Assembly: GCA_020638795.1 (NCBI GenBank)
Contig: JACKHW010000002.1
Location: forward strand, 310,001-374,000
Source: Planctomycetota bacterium
GTDB lineage: Bacteria; Planctomycetota; UBA1135; GCA-002748355
Direction: 5' to 3'
Length of the DNA stretch: 64,000 nucleotides
Each line of letters opens with the position of its first letter. Position 1 is the first letter of the stretch. The position numbers were made by a program, and so were the translations under genes. The notes under the pieces are model-generated. The model was not told the DNA's origin, searched no databases, and was given only the letters and a program-made list of their open reading frames with translations. Below, in pieces: positions 53,427 to 61,537 of this stretch.

Positions 53427-54745
53427 ACGCGGCGTAGGTTTGCGTCGGCTTCGGCGAGATCGATGTCGACTTGGAGCAGTTCGCCTCGTGCAGGAAGGGT
53501 CGCGTCCTCGGCCTCCTGCCCTGCAGCGATCTGCAACCGCAAGCCTTCGAAGCGCGCGACGACTGCGGGACGCAGCTTCGTCGACAAACGCTCGACGAGT
53601 TGCCGTGCTTGATCACAACCGAGCGAAAAGAGCGATACGTCGGCCTCGATGCTCTGCCGGATGCTCGCGTAGCGGCTCAGCGCGAGTTTGAACTCCGCAT
53701 CACGGATGGCTGAGGTGCCCTGCCGGAAGATCGGGATCGCAGCCGTGAAGCCAGGCCCGATTTCGAATCCCTGAGAACCCGAGCCGTTCGCGTCGATGAG
53801 CGCCGAGACCGTCAGCCAGTCGCGATTGGCGAGTCCTGCCGCGCGGCTCGCGGCTTCGGCCGAGAACTCGGCAGCACGCAAGTCGGGCCGTGCAGCGAGC
53901 GCTCGCGTCACGAGATCCGGCGTCTCGGGAATCGTCGGGACCGCCGACCGCTCGGCGGTGTGTAGGGGTACCGATGCGTTCGAAGGGCGCCACGCCATCC
54001 ACGTCATCGGGCGTTCGCCGAGTTCGCGAGCGGCGGACGTGCGACGCAGGACTTCGCAGCGCGCACGTTCGGCGTCCGCGAGTGCGGTGTCGTACAGGAC
54101 GCGCGGGATCTCCCCGGCCTCGACGCGGAGGCGAGCTGCCTCGGCGCGTTCGTTCGCGAGCCCGAGTGCATCGGTCGCGAGCTGCGCGCGACGTTCGGCG
54201 AGTTCGTGATCGATGTAGGCGAGACTCACGTCCCGGATCAGATCAGGTCCATTCCGCTGGAGGAGTGACGCGAGTCGCTCGCAGTCCGCGCGAGCCATGT
54301 CGATGCGCTGAGACCGCAAGAACAGCGATTCGAACGGGATCCCGATCGTGAACTCGAGCTGCTTCGGCCCGAGCGGGAAGAGCAGCGACAGGATGGGGTT
54401 CGTCAGCAAGCCCGAATCCGCGAGGCGCGCGCGCCCGACGCCGAGTTCGGCGAGGGTGACGGCGAAGTCGCGGTTGTTCCACAGCGCGATCGCGACTGCC
54501 TCGTCTCGAGACACGCCATCCGAAACGTCGATGCCCGGGGGGAGAGTCGCGGCGTCGTCGTCGCCGCGGAGTCGGTGGCCCGTTCTCGAGAACAGGTCCT
54601 GGTCGAGTTTCTCGTATGCGTACGCACTCGTGTCCGCCATGCAGCCACCGAGAGCGGTGGCGAGAAGACAGGCCACGACGAGTCGAGACGAATGGTTGCC
54701 GGCGAAGGCGATACGGTCGAAGAGCGAGCGTTCGCTCGTCCTCAC
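53427..54745 (-). pseudogene. CusC/TolC-like outer-membrane efflux lipoprotein, 3'-truncated
   Basis: The GTG at 54745 overlaps the preceding stop by 4 nt and starts a lipoprotein signal (LVVACLLATALGGC). About 430 residues follow the TolC-type plan of two repeated helical hairpins (SRDEAVAIALWNNRDFAVTL, PDLVTRALAARPDLRAAEF, LLQVDIDLAEADANLRRV). At 53427 the similarity stops and the DNA passes directly into the CusA fragment in a different frame. The original frame continues as out-of-frame CusA sequence to a stop at 52970. The final residues of CusC, a whole CusB gene and the first part of CusA would have lain between them. Confidence 0.8.
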
Positions 54746-55749
54746 GATTGGGGCATCCTTGCGGCGCCGCGCGCCGCGAGGCTCCGCTTCTGCGAGAAGA
54801 CGAACCTCCGTGCGAGCACGAAGTTGAGGCTCATCCCCGCGAGAACGCCGAGGAACATCGCGATCACGCGCGTGAACGTTCCATCGAAGAACGAGATCCA
54901 CGTCGTCAGTGCGTAGTACGTGCCCCAGTTGACGCCGAAGCCGAGCAACGACGTGAGCAAGAACTTCGACCACTGGACGCGCTTCCGCGCGTGCTCGCGG
55001 CCTGCGAAGGTCAGCTGGCGGTTCCAGAACCAGTTCCAGGATGCGCTCACCCAGAACGACGCGACACGAGCCTGGAGATGGCCGATGCCGAGGAACCACT
55101 GGATTGCCGCGTAGACGGAAACGTCGACGACGAAGCCCGTGCCGCCCACGAATGCGAACTGCACGAACTCCATGCGTGACGGGTAGGCGTTGCGGTACAT
55201 CGCGAGCACGCGTCGCAGAGTCAGCGGCGAGTCGGTCGTGACCTGTCCGCCAAGCCCTCGTTCACCTTCGCTGTCGAAGTCGACCGTGCACGGACGATCG
55301 AACGTGCCCAAGGTCCACGCTTCGAGTGCGTGACCGATCCTCATCGTTCGAACCGAGCGCGGAGAGCGGAGCCGGCGGCTGTCGAACGCGAAGAATCCCG
55401 AGTAGGGGTGGGAGAGTGCGGACAGGGGGCGTGCCAATCGCGCGAGGAGGCGCGACTTCCACGATGCACATGGTCTGGAGCCATGGGCAGCCCCGACGAC
55501 GAAGTCGTGTTCTCCTCGCGCGATCGGCAGGACGAGGTCCGGAATGCGCGAGATCGGATGCTGCGACGGATCGTAGAAGGCGATTACGGCAGCGGGATCG
55601 TCACCGTCGGCGTCGAGATCCCAGCCGGCTCGATCCACGAGCGACGCGATCTCGTCGAGAGATGCCTCCGGCTCGCTGCTCGTTCCGCGGCGTGTCGCGA
55701 CGAGCCGCAACGTAGGTCGTCGAGATCGTAGTGCCAGTGAACCGTCCAT
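54742..55749 (-). CDS. GtrA-family membrane protein with degenerate glycosyltransferase-2 N-terminus
   Basis: A 335-residue protein. GAGGG lies 7 nt before ATG 55749. Residues about 1-190 recall a dolichyl-phosphate mannosyltransferase-like GT2 domain (IASLVDRAGWDLD, AVIAFYDPSQHPISRIPDLV, DFVVGAAHGS, GFFAFDSRRL). The usual N-terminal nucleotide-binding start and the DxD motif are absent (YDPSQHP stands in its place). Residues about 210-325 are a full GtrA domain with four helices (FVQFAFVGGTGFVVDVSVYA, RVASFWVSASWNWFWNRQLTF, FLLTSLLGFGVNWGTYYALT, MFLGVLAGMSLNFVLARRFVF). GtrA proteins help move lipid-linked sugars across the membrane. The catalytic half is probably dead. The stop overlaps the CusC-like start. 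Confidence 0.8.
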   Translation of the reverse strand: MDGSLALRSRRPTLRLVATRRGTSSEPEASLDEIASLVDRAGWDLDADGDDPAAVIAFYDPSQHPISRIPDLVLPIARGEHDFVVGAAHGSRPCASWKSRLLARLARPLSALSHPYSGFFAFDSRRLRSPRSVRTMRIGHALEAWTLGTFDRPCTVDFDSEGERGLGGQVTTDSPLTLRRVLAMYRNAYPSRMEFVQFAFVGGTGFVVDVSVYAAIQWFLGIGHLQARVASFWVSASWNWFWNRQLTFAGREHARKRVQWSKFLLTSLLGFGVNWGTYYALTTWISFFDGTFTRVIAMFLGVLAGMSLNFVLARRFVFSQKRSLAARGAARMPQS

Positions 55750-55891
55750 GTTCGCGCCCTCGCAATCCCGGTCGTCATTCTGACCGGGATCGGACCTGAA
55801 TCCGAGCAGGATCCAGCTCGGTGCTGATTGCAACCTGAAGTCGGGCGCAAACTTGCCTGCGGCTTCGCGACCAGCGTAGCCGCAGGGGGCG

Positions 55892-56914
55892 TCACTTCGT
55901 GCAGACGATGTCGAGCGTGTTCGTGGCCTTGAAGGTCACACCGCTCGTCGTGAACGACAGGATGACTTCGCCGACGCTGATCGTGATGTCACGACCCGCC
56001 GGGAAACGCAGGGTGTGCGTCGCCGCGCCGGTATCGTCGGTGATGAACGCCGCGGCGTGCGCGATCGTCGAGAAGAGCGGGCAGCCACCGATGTCCAGCG
56101 TCTTGCCGTCCGGCGAGTAGAGCAGCAGTCCGATCGCGTTCTTGTCGGCGCCACTCAGCTCGAGCTTGACGCTCGGGCCGAAGAAGCCGGAGCCGGCCGA
56201 GGCCGTGCCCTTGAGCGTTGGTCCACAGCCCTTGGCGCCATCGGTGACCGTGCACTTGCCGCCGCTCGCGGGCTCACCCGTGAACGAGACGGTCGCCGTC
56301 GCACCGTAGCTCGCGAAGCCGGCACCCTTGAGGGCACACGCGCCACTCGTGACGACCGAGGCCGTGAGGCCGGCCTTCGTCAGCGTGACGTCGACGGAGA
56401 CGAGCATCGGCTTGTCGCCGGCTTTGACCGCGTAGGTCTTGTCACCGATCTTGACTCTCGCCGTGGCGCTGCCGCCCGTCGATGCACCGGCAGAGACGTG
56501 AATCGTCAACTTGCCCTTCGTGTCCGTATCGGCGGCGAACACGAAGTCACAGCCGTGCGCGCCAGCTGCTCCGCCATCGCCGGTCGTGTTGGCCGACGAG
56601 TCGTTGTTGCTGTCACGGCTTCCGAGGTTGCCACGATCCGACACGCTCGCGGTCCACGTCGTCGTGCGGTGGAGCCGGTCGTCGAGCTTGCGAATCGTCG
56701 CGGCCGAACCGGCATGACCGGCACCCATGATCATGGAGTTCACGAAGACGCCCTTGGCGTCGATCGCGGTGTCTTTCTTCGCGGCATTCGCGTCGCTGCT
56801 CGTGCCGGCTTTGACTTCGTTGCCGAAGTCCGTCGCGGTCTTTCCGGTCAGCGTTTGGGCAGAGAGGGCACTCGTGAGAAGGAGTGCGGAGGTAATGGGC
56901 AGTAGTCGCTTCAT
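55892..56914 (-). CDS. Secreted protein of unknown function
   Basis: A 340-residue exported protein: signal peptide (LLPITSALLLTSALSAQ) then a Gly/Ala/Thr/Ser-rich, strand-prone mature part with six to eight cysteines (HGCDFVF, SGACALKG, GGKCTV, KGCGPTL, GGCPLFS, DIVCTK). The C-terminal half (LKGTASAGSGFFGPSVKLEL, GLLLYSPDGKTLDIGGCPLF, THTLRFPAG) resembles a small beta-sandwich domain of the kind seen at the ends of the secreted proteases, but more weakly. No catalytic motif is visible. Not recognised; an extracellular structural or binding role is a guess. Confidence 0.7.
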   Translation of the reverse strand: MKRLLPITSALLLTSALSAQTLTGKTATDFGNEVKAGTSSDANAAKKDTAIDAKGVFVNSMIMGAGHAGSAATIRKLDDRLHRTTTWTASVSDRGNLGSRDSNNDSSANTTGDGGAAGAHGCDFVFAADTDTKGKLTIHVSAGASTGGSATARVKIGDKTYAVKAGDKPMLVSVDVTLTKAGLTASVVTSGACALKGAGFASYGATATVSFTGEPASGGKCTVTDGAKGCGPTLKGTASAGSGFFGPSVKLELSGADKNAIGLLLYSPDGKTLDIGGCPLFSTIAHAAAFITDDTGAATHTLRFPAGRDITISVGEVILSFTTSGVTFKATNTLDIVCTK

Positions 56915-57303
56915 CGGGTTCGAATCTCGCTCATGCAAGAGGCGCGACTCGCAGGTCGCTTGAGATGGTCGACGGGGGGCCTGTCGACTGGAGACGTTGC
57001 CTGACGCAGCGCTTCGGGGGACGCCGCGACCGGCGCGAAACAAGGTAGCGCCGTGCGATCTCGGGCGTGATGGGCTCGACGACCCACGCTCGCGCCGCTT
57101 AAGGAATCGGCCCGCCTCAGGATCGACATCGCAATCGCCCGATGATGGTAATGCCGCTGGGAGGGGGCAACGGGAGCGGTCCGTAGGTGCTCGAGCGCGG
57201 CCAAGCGTCCGTGGCCTCAAAACGGCCAAGCCGCACGCGCCTCCCGAGCCGGCGTTCGCTAAGACCATGACGCACGTCCCAGTTCGCTTTATCCGGTAGA
57301 CCG
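56915..57303. other. Intergenic region between divergent genes
   Basis: This 389-nt stretch separates the secreted-protein gene from uppP. I see no gene, tRNA or clear hairpin in it. It should contain both promoters. Confidence 0.5.
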
Positions 57304-58110
57304 TTGAGCAATCTCGTCGAAGCTGCCCTCCTGGCCCTCGTTCAAGGACTGACCGAGTTCTTGCCGATCTCGAGTTCGGCGCACCTGATCCTCGTCGGGA
57401 TGATCACGGGGCGCGGTGAGGGCGCCGACGCGGCCGTGTTCGACGTCGCGGTGCACGTTGGGAGCCTGCTCGCCGTCGTGCTCTACTTTCGGCGCGAACT
57501 CGTGCAGTTGTCCCGTTCGTTCTTCGCGTCGGTGTTCGCGCGAGAGCGTTCGGCATCGGCTCGCCTCGCGTGGGCCGTGATTCTCGGAACGATCCCGGCA
57601 GCCCTCTGCGGCTACCTCCTCAAGGACACCATCGAAGGCAGCCTTCGCGGCGCGCGGGTGATCGCGTGGGCTTCGATCGGCTTCGGGATCCTGCTGTGGG
57701 TCTCGGATCGAGTCGGTCGGCGCATCCGTTCGGTGGAACGTATCGGGACGTTCGATGCGTTGTTCGTGGGAGCGTGTCAAGCGCTCGCGCTGATCCCGGG
57801 AACCTCCCGATCCGGAGCCACGATCACGGCGGGACTCTTCGGCGGTCTCACGCGCGAGGCTGCGGCGCGCTTCTCGTTCTTGCTTTCGATCCCGTTGATC
57901 CTCGCCGCCGGCGCGCTCAAGACCAAAGACCTGCTCGAGGCTCGAGCGCAGATCGACGTGCCCGTGCTCGCGATCGGCGTGCTCGTCTCGGCGGTGTCGG
58001 CCTACCTCTGCATCGAGTTCTTCTTGCGGCTGGTCGAACGCATCGGCATGACGCCGTTCGTCGTCTACCGCATCTTGCTCGGGATCGCGATCCTCGTGTT
58101 CGTTTCGTAG
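57304..58110 (+). CDS. uppP: Undecaprenyl-diphosphatase (UppP/BacA)
   Basis: A 268-residue integral membrane phosphatase that recycles undecaprenyl diphosphate for cell wall and polysaccharide synthesis and can confer bacitracin resistance. Starts at TTG 57304. Signature motifs: ALVQGLTEFLPISSSAHLIL near the N-terminus and LIPGTSRSGATITAGLFGG near residues 162-180, with eight or so hydrophobic helices. Full family length. A strong terminator follows 30 nt after the stop. Confidence 0.95.
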   Translation: MSNLVEAALLALVQGLTEFLPISSSAHLILVGMITGRGEGADAAVFDVAVHVGSLLAVVLYFRRELVQLSRSFFASVFARERSASARLAWAVILGTIPAALCGYLLKDTIEGSLRGARVIAWASIGFGILLWVSDRVGRRIRSVERIGTFDALFVGACQALALIPGTSRSGATITAGLFGGLTREAAARFSFLLSIPLILAAGALKTKDLLEARAQIDVPVLAIGVLVSAVSAYLCIEFFLRLVERIGMTPFVVYRILLGIAILVFVS

Positions 58111-58140
58111 CCGAGCACGAACGGACGGCGCCTGGATACA

Positions 58141-58176
58141 AAGAAGGCCGCCCTTCATCGAGGGGCGGCCTTCTTG
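58141..58176. terminator. Strong bidirectional hairpin terminator
   Basis: AAGAAGGCCGCCC (58141-58153) pairs perfectly with GGGCGGCCTTCTT (58163-58175), a 13-bp stem with a 9-nt loop. It lies between the convergent uppP and thioredoxin-like genes and would serve both strands. Confidence 0.9.
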
Positions 58177-58215
58177 CATAGCTCGTCGAACGGGTCGACG
58201 ACCTCGTTGCGTGGG

Positions 58216-58989
58216 TCAGTTCCCTGCGCCGACCGGAGACTTGTCCTTGTCCTTGCGGATCTTGTCGAGCAGGGAGCTGCCGGACGACTGCACGTCTTCG
58301 ACCACTTCGGCATCGAAATCGGCGACCGTCTTGGCCTTCGGTGCACGCTTGAGGATCAGATCGAGCGTCTTGGCTTCGAGTTCGAGAGTCTTCTTGTACT
58401 CCTTCTCGAGGTCCGCGAGCTGCTTCTCGATCTTGTCGGCTCGAGTCTTCTTGCCGTCGGCGAGGCGCTCGTCGAGCTGGCGCTCGAGTTCCTTGCGACG
58501 CGAGATGATCGTGTCGAACGAGTCCAGGTGGCGTTGCCAGGCTTTGATCGCGAGTTCGGGGCTCTTCTTGTATTCGTCCGACAGGATGTCGGAGAGCACG
58601 TCCCAGAGACGCGATTGCTTCTGCTTGCCGTCGAGCTCGAGCCGCTTGCTCCCGTCCCACGAAAGGATCAACAAGTGCGGCGGCTTCTCGTCGGCGAAGA
58701 TCGCATGCCACGGGTGGCTCTTCTCGACGACGCGACGATCGAGCTTCACGCAGTGATACCACTGAGTGAAGAGCAACGTCTTCTCGTTGTCGAGCGTGCG
58801 ATCGAGCAGAGCGTGGTCCTTGCCCTTGCAGAAGTCGCAGTCGCGCAGGATGAGCAAGGGGCGCGGATCGTTGCCACGGAGTTCGGCGAGCGCGGTCTCG
58901 AAATCGAGAGACTCTTCGCTCGTCGGCACCGGATGCGTCCAACGCACACGAAGTCGCTTCTTACTCTCGTCGCTGCGTTCCATGTCCAC
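58216..58989 (-). CDS. Thioredoxin-like fold protein with coiled-coil tail
   Basis: A 257-residue protein when started at ATG 58989 (or GTG 58995). Residues about 27-130 look like a thioredoxin fold with a CxxC-like DCDFCKGKDH site, FTQWYHCVKL and PPHLLILSWDG. The last ~120 residues are a strongly charged helix (RRKELERQLDERLADGKKTR, KQLADLEKEYKKTLELEAK), a likely coiled coil. Continuing the same frame upstream gives ~40 Gly-rich residues, then two in-frame TGA codons, then a good signal peptide (see next entry). So the intact gene may once have been, or may still be read as, a secreted 328-codon protein. As it stands the product lacks a signal sequence. Confidence 0.65.
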   Translation of the reverse strand: MDMERSDESKKRLRVRWTHPVPTSEESLDFETALAELRGNDPRPLLILRDCDFCKGKDHALLDRTLDNEKTLLFTQWYHCVKLDRRVVEKSHPWHAIFADEKPPHLLILSWDGSKRLELDGKQKQSRLWDVLSDILSDEYKKSPELAIKAWQRHLDSFDTIISRRKELERQLDERLADGKKTRADKIEKQLADLEKEYKKTLELEAKTLDLILKRAPKAKTVADFDAEVVEDVQSSGSSLLDKIRKDKDKSPVGAGN

Positions 58990-59115
58990 GGCGATTCCAC
59001 CGCCGCGAGCACCACCGCCGCCTCGATTGACACCGCCGCCGGCTCCGCCGGCACTACCGCCACCGCCACCTGCGGTGGAACCGCCCCCTCCTCCGGAGGG
59101 GGCAGCGGCTCCGCC

Positions 59116-59202
59116 TCATCACTGTGGCGCAGCGCCCGCCGGGGCTCCCATGATCGCGAGAGCAGCAGCGAGAACGCCGAGATGCAGGAATTGCTTCATC
59201 AT
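59116..59202 (-). other. Signal-peptide reading frame ending in tandem TGA codons
   Basis: From ATG 59202, with AAGGAA about 10 nt upstream, 27 codons encode a convincing signal peptide (KQFLHLGVLAAALAIMGAP...AAPQ). Two consecutive TGA codons (59121-59116) follow in the same frame as the thioredoxin-like gene, and the Gly-rich linker (GGGGGSTAGGGGGSAGG-like) continues right after them. TGA is used as an ordinary stop elsewhere in the window. Confidence 0.6.
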
Positions 59203-59412
59203 GGTTCTCAGTTCCTTTGTTCGAAGCTGTCCGATCGTGAGCATGCGAACGGACCCGGGGGGAAGACCGATCTCGGCTTCCAACTCTCTTATCGTCTCCG
59301 ACGTGCCGTGGAGTGCAAGCGATACGGACGGGTTTTACTCATTCCGTCGGGCCTTGTTCAGAGTTCGTTACTCGGGAAAAAGTCCTCGGAATCGCGTGCC
59401 GCGGTCCTGGAG

Positions 59413-60540
59413 TCATGTCGTGGTTGTTGGATCCGGGCGACCCACGGGGTTGTGCTCTCGCCAGATCCGCCCTCGCGGAGTGCGCACGAGAACTTCATCG
59501 CCATCCCGGCGCACGAACCACGACGCACTCAGCGGCACCTTCCCATCGGGAGTGTCGAGGACGTAGGTCGGGATCCCGAAGCCGGTCGTGTTGCCGCGGA
59601 GGCCGTCCATGATCTCGATCCCGCGTTCGATGGGTACGCGCAGATGCGCCGTGCCTTCGAGCGTCTGGCATTGATAGACGTAGTAGGGTCGCACGCGAAC
59701 TCGCAGCAACTGCTCACACAGCCGCTTCATCACGTCGATGCTGTCGTTGATGCCAGCCAGGAGGACGCTCTGGTTTCCGATCGGGATGCCGGCATCCGCG
59801 AGAGCATTCAGCGCCCTGGATGCCTCGGGAGTCAACTCGTCCGGGTGATTGAAGTGCGTGTTGAGCCACAGCGGTTGGTGCTTGCGGAGCATTGCGACGA
59901 GGCCGTCGGTGATGCGTTGTGGAAGCGTGCAGGGTGTTCGGCTTCCGATGCGCACGATTTCGACGTGCGGCATGGCCCGGAGCTCGGTGAGGATCCCGTC
60001 GATGCGCTCATCCGACATCATGAGCGGATCACCGCCCGTGAGGAGGACGTCGCGGATCGCGGGTCGTGACGCGATGTAGTCCAGTCCTTCGCGAATCGAG
60101 TCTTGGCTACTGCGCGTGTCGCTGCCCTTCACGAAGTACTCGCGGAAGCAGTAGCGGCAGTAGGTTGGGCAGACGTTGACGACTTTGAACGCGACGCGGT
60201 CCTCGTAGACGTGAACGACCGACTTCGTCGGGGAGTTCGTCCCTTCCTGCAACGGATCGAGTGAGCCGAAGTCGGGTGCGAGTTCGCCGCCCGACGGCAG
60301 GTGTTGGCGCCGGATCGGACAACGCGGATCGGTGTCGTCGATCAGGGAAAGGACGTAGGGGGTTACGGACCAACGAAACCGGCTGCCAGCCGTCTCGAGT
60401 TCCGCGACTTCGGCATCGTCGAGTGTGGCGTAGTTTTGGAGCGCTTCGACGGACCGGATGCTGTTCCGCATCTGCCAGCGCCAATCGTTCCAATCGATTG
60501 TCGTCGCGAGTCGGTCGAGGAGATCACGGTCGAGGATCAT
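59413..60540 (-). CDS. KamA-family radical SAM aminomutase
   Basis: A 375-residue enzyme of the lysine 2,3-aminomutase/EpmB family. Radical SAM cluster motif CPTYCRYCFR near residue 125, LLTGGDPLMMSDERI for SAM/PLP binding, RIGSRTPCTLPQRI, NTHFNHPDEL, and LDTPDGKVPL with the expected PLP lysine. Such enzymes move the alpha-amino group of an amino acid to the beta carbon. In lysine aminomutase two aspartates hold the side-chain amine. One is kept (YVLD) but the other position reads YQCQ instead of YQCD, so the substrate may not be lysine. It overlaps the formyltransferase gene by 17 nt and ends the operon. Confidence 0.88.
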   Translation of the reverse strand: MILDRDLLDRLATTIDWNDWRWQMRNSIRSVEALQNYATLDDAEVAELETAGSRFRWSVTPYVLSLIDDTDPRCPIRRQHLPSGGELAPDFGSLDPLQEGTNSPTKSVVHVYEDRVAFKVVNVCPTYCRYCFREYFVKGSDTRSSQDSIREGLDYIASRPAIRDVLLTGGDPLMMSDERIDGILTELRAMPHVEIVRIGSRTPCTLPQRITDGLVAMLRKHQPLWLNTHFNHPDELTPEASRALNALADAGIPIGNQSVLLAGINDSIDVMKRLCEQLLRVRVRPYYVYQCQTLEGTAHLRVPIERGIEIMDGLRGNTTGFGIPTYVLDTPDGKVPLSASWFVRRDGDEVLVRTPRGRIWREHNPVGRPDPTTTT

Positions 60541-61537
60541 CGTGCGGCGGGCGTGGCGGCGGGATGCGTGTGACCGAGCGAATCGTCCGCACATCGATGG
60601 GGCGGCCTCGCTCGTCTTGCAGCGATCCTAGCCAAACCCACGCACCTGCGGGTTCGCATCCACCACATCGAAGTAAGAGGCCACCTCGATATTCAGACGC
60701 GTCGCCCGCCCCGAACTCGTGCACATCGTGCTCGACGACTCGCGATGCTCCGGCGATCCACGTCGATGTCTCGTCGACGACGAGCAATGCGCCGGGGTAC
60801 GGGAAGCTCAGAGCTCGAACTCGGTCGTGAACGCGTCGCGCGCTCCACGTGATGTCGATGGTCCTGAAATCCCGTGCCAAGCCCGCGGTCCACGTTGCCG
60901 CGTTTTCGCACTGATCACGTGTCGGGAGTCGCTCCCGGGCGAGATCGAACAAGAACGCATCGAGCAGCGCTGGCATGGCGCCGAGTGCCCGGATCAGCAC
61001 TTGCTCGACAGTGTCGTCGGGACCGATCTCGAATCGAGTTTGGCTCGCGATCGGCCCGGCATCGAGAGCCTCGACCATCCTGTGGATCGTCAATCCCGAT
61101 TCCGAATCGCCATTGGCGATCGCCGCGACGATCGGTGCCGAGCCGCGATACGCGGGCAGCAAGCTCGCGTGCACGTTGAATGCGCCGAGTGTCGCCGCAC
61201 GTAACGTGGGCGCCGTGAGCTTTCGCCGCCAGTTCGAGCTGATGAGCAACGATGGTCGTTCGGCCAGGAGCGAGCGTAGAACCGTTTCGTCGCCAGCCAC
61301 GTCGGTCGTCACGAATCTCAGCGAGTGCCGTCGCGCAACTGTGGCTACGGATGTGCCGAACGGCGGAGCGAACGCCGGAGGCGTCGACGCAGGTAGGCCG
61401 TACACGACGAGATCGTCGCAACGCGTCGCCAAATGCTCGAGTGTCTCGCTGCCCCACGTCTCCGTGCCCAGGAACACGACACGCGGTGCGAATCGCTGCT
61501 CAAGCTTCACGGCGTCGTCGATAGAGGACCGGGACAC
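60524..61537 (-). CDS. Formyltransferase-family protein (Fmt-like)
   Basis: A 337-residue protein with the Met-tRNA formyltransferase fold: VVFLGTETWGSETLEHL at the start (usual VFMGTPEFA), LISSNWRRKL, and the catalytic FNVHASLLPAYRGSAPI (Asn and His for 10-formyl-tetrahydrofolate chemistry), then LTIHRMVEALDAGPIASQ with the catalytic Asp. The C-terminal region differs from Fmt. Starts are possible at GTG 61537 or GTG 61510. Its place in an operon with an aminomutase, GNAT and ATP-grasp ligase suggests formylation of a small amino compound rather than tRNA; that is inference. Confidence 0.82.
   Translation of the reverse strand: MSRSSIDDAVKLEQRFAPRVVFLGTETWGSETLEHLATRCDDLVVYGLPASTPPAFAPPFGTSVATVARRHSLRFVTTDVAGDETVLRSLLAERPSLLISSNWRRKLTAPTLRAATLGAFNVHASLLPAYRGSAPIVAAIANGDSESGLTIHRMVEALDAGPIASQTRFEIGPDDTVEQVLIRALGAMPALLDAFLFDLARERLPTRDQCENAATWTAGLARDFRTIDITWSARRVHDRVRALSFPYPGALLVVDETSTWIAGASRVVEHDVHEFGAGDASEYRGGLLLRCGGCEPAGAWVWLGSLQDERGRPIDVRTIRSVTRIPPPRPPHDDPRP

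Noticed and set aside
59116..59121. Alternative genetic code with TGA as Trp or Gly
   Set aside because: TGA ends many clear genes in the window, often within ATGA or GTGA overlaps, so the standard code applies.
58174..60069. 631-codon plus-strand reading frame
   Set aside because: It is antisense to the thioredoxin-like and aminomutase genes and has low-complexity Ser/Thr/Ala segments; a high-G+C shadow.
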